NCBI GenBank assembly: GCA_900321425.1
Contig: ONWA01000019.1
Location: 1 to 32,074 of the forward strand
DNA: 32,074 bases
Direction: 5' to 3'
Source: an uncultured Prevotellaceae bacterium
Lineage (GTDB): Bacteria; Bacteroidota; Bacteroidia; Bacteroidales; Bacteroidaceae
Part shown: positions 18,249-25,179 of the stretch, in pieces
Numbering within the stretch: position 1 is the first letter of the stretch
Layout: the number at the start of each line of letters is the position of its first letter
Program-made: the position numbers and the translations under genes
The notes under the pieces: model-generated
Database searches by the model: none
What the model saw: only the letters and a program-made list of their open reading frames with translations
Told to the model about the DNA's origin: nothing

Positions 18249-19289
18249 TTAGCTATTCTTCTTATAGCTCTGCACAGCCCAACATCCCATTAGTGTACCG
18301 ATACCTGCGAGTGCTAAGACCTGATGAGCTGTTTCGTGCAGACCTCCACCACGAATGAATATGGTACGGATAGCATCAATGAAGTAGTGCATGGGGTTGA
18401 TATAGGTGGTAAGATAGGCCCACTCGGGCATAGAGCGCGTGGGAGTGAAAAGTCCAGAAAGCAGCATGATACTTACCACAAAGAACCACATCACGAACAT
18501 GGCCTGTTGCATAGTGTCGGAGTAGTTGGACACAATGAGTCCGAACGACGAGAAGAACAGCGCCAGCAACATGGCAAGCACGTAGACAAGCCACAGAGGA
18601 CCAGCAGGAGTGATGCCATAGACAATCCACGCCAACAGCAAGCACACGGTGATGACAAACAGTGCGATGAGCCAGTAAGGGATGAGTTTGGCGAGGATAA
18701 ACGACCACTTGGAGACAGGCGTGACATTTATCTGTTCGATGGTGCCAGTCTCTTTCTCTCCAACGATGTTGAGTGTGGGCAGGAATCCCGTCATCAGCAT
18801 CATCACAATGGCAAAAAGCGCAGGAATCATGAAGAGTTTGTAGTCCTTACCTTTGTTGTATAAGGTAAGAGGTGAGAGGTGAGAGGTAAGAGATGAGAGG
18901 TCGGAAGTGACGATCTGGCTCAGATAAGCGCTACCCATTGCTCCCTTGGTACCGTTGACGGCATTGGCAGCAATGAGATATTTGCCGTCACGAATCTCGA
19001 GGATGACATCGGCCGTTCCCTTCTCTATGTCCTTGATGGCCTCAGCATAGGTATCCTTCTGTCCACCGAAGATAAAATAGTTAGAGGCAGCAATCTGCTG
19101 TACCAAACGCTGCGACTCTACAGTATGGTCGATGTCAACCACATCCACCACAACGTTCTTCACGTCCATCTGCATCACCCACGGCATGAGGCACATGACC
19201 ACGATGGGGAACATGATAATGAGTTTGGGAAGAAACGCATTTCGTCGTATCTGCAGGAACTCTTTCTGTATAAGATATTTCAGTGTCAT
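18249..19289 (-). CDS. ABC-2 type permease, YbhR-like
   Basis: A 346-residue inner-membrane subunit of an ABC exporter. One N-terminal helix (about 20-40) leads to a periplasmic domain, then five helices after residue 165. GEKETGTIEQINVTPV is the coupling-region signature of ABC-2 permeases. ATG 19289 is chosen; a TTG three codons upstream lies within a tandem repeat. The periplasmic domain contains a repeat-derived insert (LSSLTSHLSPLTLYN) just before the first C-terminal helix. It is the last gene of the operon and the partner of the permease at 19319-20371. Confidence 0.88.
   Translation of the reverse strand: MTLKYLIQKEFLQIRRNAFLPKLIIMFPIVVMCLMPWVMQMDVKNVVVDVVDIDHTVESQRLVQQIAASNYFIFGGQKDTYAEAIKDIEKGTADVILEIRDGKYLIAANAVNGTKGAMGSAYLSQIVTSDLSSLTSHLSPLTLYNKGKDYKLFMIPALFAIVMMLMTGFLPTLNIVGEKETGTIEQINVTPVSKWSFILAKLIPYWLIALFVITVCLLLAWIVYGITPAGPLWLVYVLAMLLALFFSSFGLIVSNYSDTMQQAMFVMWFFVVSIMLLSGLFTPTRSMPEWAYLTTYINPMHYFIDAIRTIFIRGGGLHETAHQVLALAGIGTLMGCWAVQSYKKNS
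18864..18900 (-). repeat. 7-base tandem repeat inside a permease gene
   Basis: On the - strand, CTCACCT-type 7-mers with small changes are repeated about five times in frame. Since 7 is not a multiple of 3, a unit change would shift the frame. It encodes the Ser/Leu/Pro-rich insert before LYN. Confidence 0.6.
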
Positions 19290-19293
19290 CAAC

Positions 19294-19333
19294 TTCAATT
19301 TTTCAATTCTTCAATTCTTCAACTCTTCAATCT
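19294..19333. repeat. Five 8-base tandem units between the permease genes
   Basis: TTCAATTT, TTCAATTC, TTCAATTC, TTCAACTC, TTCAATCT (+ strand) follow one another without gaps. The array supplies the last residues and the TGA stop of the upstream permease and ends 5 bases before the ATG of the downstream one. Confidence 0.8.
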
Positions 19334-20371
19334 TACATCAAACTTCTTCAGCGCGATAGCCAGCACCACCACTGTCATGCCCAACAGCACAGTTACCTCG
19401 TGCACCAAATTTTCTATGCCCACGCCCATAATCATCAACTTGCGCATAGCCGAGATATAGTAGCGTGGTGGAACCACAGCAGCCAACCACTGCAACACTT
19501 GCGGCATCGATTCTACAGGGAATATCATGCCCGACAGCATTACTACTGGCATCAACAGTACCATAGCCGACATCAGCAGCGCCACGAGTTGTGTTTGTGC
19601 AATGTTGGAAATGAGCAGTCCCAACGAAAGTGCCAACAGAATATAGATGGTACTCACGACCAGAATCCAAAACAGCGAACCAGCCACGGGCACTCCCAGC
19701 ACGAAACGTGCCATCAGAAGGATGGTGATGAGGATGCCGAAGGCCAGCACCAGATAAGGCACCGCCTTAGCGACAATCACCATCAAGGGACGCACAGGTG
19801 ATACCAACAGCACCTCCATCGTACCTTTCTCTTTCTCACGAACAATCGATATCGAGGTCATCATAGCGCAGATAAGCATCAGAAGCATACCCATGATGGC
19901 TGGCACGAAGTTGTAGGCGGAACGCATCTGGGGATTGTATAAGAGGCGAGAATTAAGAGGTGAGAGGTGAGAATTAAGAGGTGAGAGGGTTTGTTGGGCA
20001 TAGTTGGTCCATTGCTGAGCCATATTGGGGTCGCTACCATCAACCATGATTTGCATACCCCGATTCTGTGTAAACACCAGGGCCATATCTGCCTTCTGAC
20101 TGCGGATGAGCTGTTCAGCCTCCCGTGGGGTGTTCACCGTCTGCGTGATGATAAAATATTCCGATTGTGCCAATCGTTCCACGGCCTGCTGTGTACGAGG
20201 TGACATCTCGGAGGTGACCACCACCGTACGCACATTCTTCACATCGGTGGTGATGGCAAAGCCGAAGAGCAGCATCATCACTACAGGCATACCAAAGAGT
20301 ATCAGCATCGTACGCTTGTCGCGCAGAATGTGCTTGGTTTCCTTGATTACAAATGCTATAAACTGTTTCAT
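19319..20371 (-). CDS. ABC-2 type permease, YbhS-like
   Basis: A 350-residue exporter subunit. The N-terminal helix (about 18-40, ILFGMPVVMMLLFGFAI) is followed by a periplasmic domain to about 165 and five C-terminal helices. REKEKGTMEVLLVSPV is the ABC-2 coupling signature. ATG 20371 gives a 12-base gap from the ATPase stop; a GTG at 20383 would leave none and is possible. LSPLNSHLSPLNSRLLYN in the periplasmic part is encoded by a tandem repeat. The last residues (RLKS) and the stop lie in another repeat. It probably pairs with the next permease as a heterodimer. Confidence 0.88.
   Translation of the reverse strand: MKQFIAFVIKETKHILRDKRTMLILFGMPVVMMLLFGFAITTDVKNVRTVVVTSEMSPRTQQAVERLAQSEYFIITQTVNTPREAEQLIRSQKADMALVFTQNRGMQIMVDGSDPNMAQQWTNYAQQTLSPLNSHLSPLNSRLLYNPQMRSAYNFVPAIMGMLLMLICAMMTSISIVREKEKGTMEVLLVSPVRPLMVIVAKAVPYLVLAFGILITILLMARFVLGVPVAGSLFWILVVSTIYILLALSLGLLISNIAQTQLVALLMSAMVLLMPVVMLSGMIFPVESMPQVLQWLAAVVPPRYYISAMRKLMIMGVGIENLVHEVTVLLGMTVVVLAIALKKFDVRLKS
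19941..19990 (-). repeat. 21-base repeat (7 residues) inside a permease gene
   Basis: Two near-copies of a 21-base unit encode LSPLNSH and LSPLNSR. The unit is itself built of CTCACCT-like 7-mers and a TTAATT spacer. It sits directly before LYNPQ, the same relative place as the repeat at 18864-18900 in the paralogue. Confidence 0.65.
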
Positions 20372-20383
20372 TTCTCTAAACAC

Positions 20384-21847
20384 TCAACTGTCACTACGGG
20401 TGGCCTGGCGGGCCAGATAGGTAAACACGTGATCCATATCGGGTTGATGGAGACGTTGCTTCAGTTCATCGGGTGTGCCGAGGGCGCTAATCTTGCCGTC
20501 CACCATGATAGAGATACGGTCACAATACTCTGCCTCGTCCATATAGTGTGTAGTTACAAAAACGGTGATGCCACGATGGGCAGCGTCGTAGATGAGTTCC
20601 CAGAACTGACGTCTTGTAGCGGGATCGACACCACCCGTGGGTTCGTCGAGGAACACTACACCCGGATCGTGGAATATCGAGACGGAGAAGGCCAGCTTCT
20701 GCTTCCAACCTAAGGGCAGCGAACCCACCAGATCGTCCTTGTGATCCTCAAACTTCAACTGTTTCAGCACCTCGTTCATCTTGCGCTCCACCTCGTCGGG
20801 GTTCATGCCATAGATACCTGCAAAGAGACGGATATTCTCCGCTACGGTGAGGTCTTCGTAGAGCGAGAACCGCTGCGACATATAACCGATATGCTTCTTG
20901 ATTTGTTCATATTCCGTGCGAATGTCGAAACCTACCACCCTACCCGTTCCACTGGTGGGTTGGTTCAGACCTGTCAGCATATGCATCGCTGTCGTCTTGC
21001 CAGCACCATTAGCACCCAGGAATCCGAAAATCTCGCCCTTCTTAACGCTGAACGAGATGTCGTCAACGGCATGGAACGAGCCAAAGGCTTTTACCAGATG
21101 TTCCACCTCGATGACGTTATCGTCTTTTACTTCTGTGTCTTTCTCGTGCTCGATGCCTGGCGGGTTAAAGATATCGGCAAACTGAGTGAGGATATCATCC
21201 GGAGTGCCAATGCCGCGCACCTTTCCTTGGTCCAGAAAAGCGACGCGCTCACAACAACGCACCTCATCGAGATAAGGCGTTGAAGCCACGATGGTAATGC
21301 CACTTTCCTTCAGCGACAACAACATCTCCCACAACTCCTTACGGCTCACGGGGTCAACACCTGTGGTAGGCTCGTCGAGGAAGAGCACGCTAGGCTGGTG
21401 TACCAATGCACACGAGAGGGCCAACTTCTGCTTCATACCTCCTGAGAGGGCGCCCGCCTTACGGTCTTTGAAGCGTTCTATCTGCGAGTAGATAGCCTTG
21501 ATGGTATCGTAACCTTCATCAACAGTCGTGCCGAAAATGGTGGCAAAGAATTTCAGGTTCTCCTCGATCGTGAGATCCTGGTAGAGCGAGAACTTGCCCG
21601 GCATATAGCCCACACGGCAGCGCACCTCATGCATTTGCTTCACCACATCATAGCCGTCTACCGTCGCCGTTCCTGCATCAGGCAACAACAGCGAACAGAG
21701 GATGCGAAACATCGATGTCTTGCCGGCACCATCGGGGCCAATCAGTCCGAAGACCTCACCCTTGTCGACAGCAAACGACACATCGTTGAGTGCCTGCACC
21801 TTGCCGTACGACTTTGATACGTTATTAACAACAATAGCATCCATCAT
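20384..21847 (-). CDS. ABC transporter, two ATP-binding domains in one chain (YbhF-like)
   Basis: A 487-residue cytoplasmic ATPase. Domain 1 has Walker A GPDGAGKT (37-44), signature LSGGM (134-138) and Walker B LFLDEP, with the catalytic E159. Domain 2 has Walker A GANGAGKT (278-285), a degenerate signature LPLGW (377-381), Walker B and H434 (TTHYMDE). In domain 1 the switch histidine is replaced (ASTPYLDE). The two ATP sites are thus unequal. It would drive the two permeases encoded downstream. The HlyD-like gene ends 23 bases upstream. The YbhF likeness rests on domain order and these motifs. Confidence 0.92.
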   Translation of the reverse strand: MMDAIVVNNVSKSYGKVQALNDVSFAVDKGEVFGLIGPDGAGKTSMFRILCSLLLPDAGTATVDGYDVVKQMHEVRCRVGYMPGKFSLYQDLTIEENLKFFATIFGTTVDEGYDTIKAIYSQIERFKDRKAGALSGGMKQKLALSCALVHQPSVLFLDEPTTGVDPVSRKELWEMLLSLKESGITIVASTPYLDEVRCCERVAFLDQGKVRGIGTPDDILTQFADIFNPPGIEHEKDTEVKDDNVIEVEHLVKAFGSFHAVDDISFSVKKGEIFGFLGANGAGKTTAMHMLTGLNQPTSGTGRVVGFDIRTEYEQIKKHIGYMSQRFSLYEDLTVAENIRLFAGIYGMNPDEVERKMNEVLKQLKFEDHKDDLVGSLPLGWKQKLAFSVSIFHDPGVVFLDEPTGGVDPATRRQFWELIYDAAHRGITVFVTTHYMDEAEYCDRISIMVDGKISALGTPDELKQRLHQPDMDHVFTYLARQATRSDS

Positions 21848-21848
21848 G

Positions 21849-21888
21849 ATCGGTTATCGGTTGTCGATTTTCACTTTTCACTTTCACC
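21849..21888. repeat. Short tandem repeats at the hlyD-ATPase junction
   Basis: ATCGGTT occurs twice in tandem (21849-21855, 21856-21862). Next to it, on the - strand, GTGAAA/GTGAAAA occurs three times (21868-21888). The latter encodes the end of the HlyD-like protein. Confidence 0.55.
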
Positions 21889-22776
21889 GAATTTCACTTC
21901 ACCATACATACCAATCTTCACGAATCCGTCGTTTTTGATAGCCACCTTCACAGCATATACCAGATCGGCACGCTCGTCGTCAGTAAGGATAGTCTTGGGC
22001 GTAAACTCAGAGCGAGAGGATATCCAACTGATTGTACCAGCATACTCCTTGCGCTGTCCGTCGCCATAGTCGGCAAATACCTTTACCTTCTGTCCGATCT
22101 TGATATTCTGCAACTGAGCAGAAGTGACGTAGGCACGCAGTTTCATCGACTCGGTATCGCCAATCTTAAACAATGGTTTACCCACATTCACAAACTCGCC
22201 TTGCTCCACATATTTCTCGAGTATGGTTCCCTTGGTAGGTGATATGATGTGACACTTGCGTAGCATATCCAGCAACTGCGCTTTCTGCACCTCGGTAGCA
22301 GCCGTCTGCTTGTCGAGGGCATGCGTGCTGGTGCTCAGCGATGATATCTGCGCATCCAACTGTTTCTGCAGCACCTTCACCTGACTCGTGGCATCGTCGA
22401 ACATCTTCGAGGGGGCTGCCCCATCGGCTACCAGTTCACGATAGCGCTGCTCGTCTTGCAGGGCTTTTTCCAATTGCTGGCGTGTGGCAGCTGTCTGGCG
22501 TTCCATATCAGGTTTCTGACTCTGATATACTGCCTTGTTGGCATCCATCTGCTGAATCTTCAGCCACGTCTGCGTGGTGTCAATAAGTCCCACTTGGCGA
22601 GCTGACTCAATCTTGTCGCCCTCTTCCACATCAAACGACAACAATTCCCCACTCTGCTCAGCAAACACGGTCGTCTCCGTTGCCTCGAAAGTACCCGTAG
22701 CATCGTAGTCTTTCTCACTTCCTCCGCAGGCAGACATCATCAGGGCCACACCTGCCAGTACATATATCTTTTTCAT
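21871..22776 (-). CDS. HlyD-family membrane fusion lipoprotein (YbhG-like)
   Basis: A 301-residue periplasmic adaptor. The lipobox LMMSAC places the lipidated cysteine at C17 after a short signal peptide. The biotinyl-lipoyl-like half-motifs are SGELLSFDVEEGDKI (about 42-56) and TKGTILEKYVEQGEFV (about 175-195). Between them lies an alpha-hairpin of coiled-coil character (about 75-160), which contacts the outer-membrane channel. The beta-barrel follows. It begins 4 bases after the tolC-like gene, consistent with a tripartite export complex. Confidence 0.9.
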   Translation of the reverse strand: MKKIYVLAGVALMMSACGGSEKDYDATGTFEATETTVFAEQSGELLSFDVEEGDKIESARQVGLIDTTQTWLKIQQMDANKAVYQSQKPDMERQTAATRQQLEKALQDEQRYRELVADGAAPSKMFDDATSQVKVLQKQLDAQISSLSTSTHALDKQTAATEVQKAQLLDMLRKCHIISPTKGTILEKYVEQGEFVNVGKPLFKIGDTESMKLRAYVTSAQLQNIKIGQKVKVFADYGDGQRKEYAGTISWISSRSEFTPKTILTDDERADLVYAVKVAIKNDGFVKIGMYGEVKFGESEK

Positions 22777-22780
22777 ATTT

Positions 22781-24055
22781 CTATTGATTTGTCGTGTATT
22801 TGTTGTCGTATATCTCTTTCAGCATCTCAATCTCGTGTACCGACTGTTGCACATAGGCAGCATGCTCCTGATTAATTTCGCGCACCAGGTCGTTGACGTC
22901 GATGATACCATGTGCCAGTTTCGATTCTGCCGCTTTCCTGACTGCGGAGCGCAACGAGATAATGTCGTCGTCTTGAGCCATCAGTTTCTGGTAGCGCTCG
23001 ATATTCTCTTGCTGCTGAATCTGTTCCAGGTTGTTATTGAAGAGGAACTCCGCCCGACTGTTCTCCGTCATATCACGCTGCAACTGCAGTTTGGCTTTGT
23101 CGTTCCTGCGGGTATAGAGGGCACCGATATTCCATGTAATACGTGCGCCGACGAGACCGTTCCAGCTCCATTTGTGGCTCATCATACCCTCAAACATATT
23201 CAAGCCCGGATAACCATAGTAACCCTGAGCGAACACACCTACTTTCGGCATCAGCGCGGCGTTGAGTGCCTTCTCCTGAGCATTCAGCACACCTATCTGT
23301 GCATCCAGCGCCTTCAGTTCCGGACGATGGTTTTCTGTCGTCATACTTCTGCCTCCATCCTTCACTTGCGGTTTCTGTGCCTCCTTCACCTCTATCCCAC
23401 AGAATGTACTCAACATTCTCTTCAGCATTTGTTTCTGCGATGCCAGTTCGGTGGCCTTCTGTACTGCATGGAGTCGTTCTGCCTTCACATTCTGCAGGTC
23501 GCTCTCGGCTGCAGTACCCCGCTGGGTCATCGATTCCAGTTTACGCTCGTTGCCTGCCAGCAGCGTCTGCAGGTCGTTGTTTAACTTGATCTGTTCGTCA
23601 ATCAGCAACAGCCCGAAATACATCTCGTTCACACGCTTGCGAACATGATAGATATTCACCTCGTTCTGTGCCTCCTGCACCTTACCCTGTTCACGGGCGA
23701 TGCGTTTCTGGCTGCCGATGACACCACCATCGTAAATCGTCTGCTGCACATCGATACCTACGCGATACTGGTCTTTCTTCAGTCCCTTCACGTCGATACC
23801 CATACCGCTCAACATCGTTTTCATCTGATCGGGCCACGCCATCACATCACTCTGATACGTGACTTGTGCCGATGCTGACACTTGCGGCAGCCATCCCTTC
23901 TGGATATTGACCACCGTCAACTGGGTGGTTTTCTCAATCAGTCCATACTGACGAATCAGCGGATAATTCTTCTCAGCTGCCTGCTGACATTCCTCGAGGG
24001 TCTGTCCCTGTGCCAGCATCGGCAGCATCATCAAACCAAAAACCAATTTCTTCAT
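22781..24055 (-). CDS. TolC-family outer membrane efflux protein
   Basis: A 424-residue protein with a type I signal peptide (cleavage near residue 17, MLAQG/QT). Two repeats of long alpha-helical, Gln-rich segments with short beta strands fit the TolC/OEP fold: LEECQQAAEKNYPLI at the mature N-terminus, GWLPQVSASAQVTY, and ARITWNIG in the second half. It forms the outer-membrane duct for the ABC system encoded downstream. As first gene of the operon it faces the AraC-family regulator, with 161 bases between their starts. Confidence 0.9.
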   Translation of the reverse strand: MKKLVFGLMMLPMLAQGQTLEECQQAAEKNYPLIRQYGLIEKTTQLTVVNIQKGWLPQVSASAQVTYQSDVMAWPDQMKTMLSGMGIDVKGLKKDQYRVGIDVQQTIYDGGVIGSQKRIAREQGKVQEAQNEVNIYHVRKRVNEMYFGLLLIDEQIKLNNDLQTLLAGNERKLESMTQRGTAAESDLQNVKAERLHAVQKATELASQKQMLKRMLSTFCGIEVKEAQKPQVKDGGRSMTTENHRPELKALDAQIGVLNAQEKALNAALMPKVGVFAQGYYGYPGLNMFEGMMSHKWSWNGLVGARITWNIGALYTRRNDKAKLQLQRDMTENSRAEFLFNNNLEQIQQQENIERYQKLMAQDDDIISLRSAVRKAAESKLAHGIIDVNDLVREINQEHAAYVQQSVHEIEMLKEIYDNKYTTNQ

Positions 24056-24082
24056 CTCTATTTTGTTCTTGAATTCTGGCTA

Positions 24083-24090
24083 CAAAAGTA
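24083..24090 (-). promoter_or_regulatory. -7 box of the tolC-hlyD-ABC operon
   Basis: The - strand reads TACTTTTG, fitting TAnnTTTG, 27 bases before the tolC-like ATG. No good -33 is seen, which fits a promoter that depends on an activator. Confidence 0.45.
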
Positions 24091-24168
24091 CATTGTTATT
24101 TTTATATATGCGTTATCCTCAGGAACGCAGAAATGTTCTTTTTGTTCGATTTATGTAAAAATAGAGCA

Positions 24169-24196
24169 TTGTTTTGCGAAAAAACAATTATCTTTG
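24169..24196 (+). promoter_or_regulatory. Promoter of the AraC-family gene
   Basis: TATCTTTG at 24189-24196 with TTG at 24169-24171 (17 bases apart). Transcription would start near 24203, downstream of the ATG at 24133 and just before the ATG at 24217. Confidence 0.5.
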
Positions 24197-24216
24197 CTAG
24201 CAAAAAGGGAACGATT

Positions 24217-25122
24217 ATGAACACACAACCTCAACTGATGGATGCCACACGAATGCATGACATCCTTACACAACACCTCGCGCAAATACGTGAGAATATC
24301 TTTCTGAATAGTGAATTAGGAATAATTCGTGGCGACAGCACGGTATTCAGTCTAATGATGCGCCAAAATCCGCCTTTCATCATCAACGATCACCGCTTAG
24401 GCATCATCATGAGTGGTGAGGCTGAAATCAACTTCAACCTGCAAGACCGCCATCTCACGAGCGGCACACTCGTTTATATCAGTCCAGGCACCATCATCCA
24501 TCCCAAACGTCTGTCATCAGACTTCCACATCTATGGAATAGCCCTCTTTCACAATTTTCCCATGCCTTTTGCACAGGGACAGATGCCGTCAGCTTTCAAT
24601 GGTCAGGTGCGTGACTTTCAGTTGCCTGCCAGCAAAGAAGATATCGCTACTGCCAAACATATTTTGGACACCATCTGGCAAATAGTTCATGCTACCGACG
24701 ACTATCATCGTCCCACCGTCACTGCCCTCGTAGCAGCCCAGATGCACCATTACGACCATCTGTTCCACCAGCAAGCCAATCAACTGGCCAGCACACATTC
24801 ACGCGAGCACACTATCTTCAATCGTTTCCTCCAGCTGGTAACCCAGCACTGCGTCGAACATCACCAGATTGGCTACTATGCCAAGCGCATGTGCCTCACC
24901 GAGCGCTACTTGAGCACCGTCATCCGCAAAACTAGCGGCACTACCGCCAAAGACTGGATAGACCGGGCCCTCGTCACACGCATCAAAATAGAACTGCGCC
25001 ACACCGACAAGAGTGCAGCGCAGATTGCCGAGGAGATGCACTTTACCAATCCCTCATTCTTCTCAAAGTACTTCCGTCGCCTCACAGGCAAGACTCCCGG
25101 AGAATATAAATCTAATAGGTAA
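24217..25122 (+). CDS. AraC-family transcriptional regulator
   Basis: A 301-residue regulator. The N-terminal part (about 30-150) is cupin-like: LGIIMSGEAEINFNLQDRHLTSGTLVYISPG resembles the sensing domain of AraC proteins. The last 90 residues carry the two helix-turn-helix motifs, the first around YAKRMCLTERYLSTVIRK and the second around IAEEMHFTNPSFFSKYFRRLTGKTPGEY. An upstream ATG at 24133 would add 28 residues but precedes the predicted transcription start, so 24217 is used. It is divergent from the efflux operon, which it probably controls in response to an exported compound; the ligand is unknown. Confidence 0.88.
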   Translation: MNTQPQLMDATRMHDILTQHLAQIRENIFLNSELGIIRGDSTVFSLMMRQNPPFIINDHRLGIIMSGEAEINFNLQDRHLTSGTLVYISPGTIIHPKRLSSDFHIYGIALFHNFPMPFAQGQMPSAFNGQVRDFQLPASKEDIATAKHILDTIWQIVHATDDYHRPTVTALVAAQMHHYDHLFHQQANQLASTHSREHTIFNRFLQLVTQHCVEHHQIGYYAKRMCLTERYLSTVIRKTSGTTAKDWIDRALVTRIKIELRHTDKSAAQIAEEMHFTNPSFFSKYFRRLTGKTPGEYKSNR

Positions 25123-25179
25123 TATTGAAACGCTGAAACGCAAGCACAAGCTACGGGTGTGGGTGCATCGCGAAATACT

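Noticed and set aside
22784-23584. 266-codon frame on the + strand opposite tolC
   Set aside because: It is an antisense shadow rich in His, Leu and Gln. The TolC-like protein on the - strand has a signal peptide and family motifs.
24133-24216. Upstream start for the AraC gene
   Set aside because: The extra 28 residues include the promoter-like TATCTTTG in their code. The ATG at 24217 follows the predicted transcription start.
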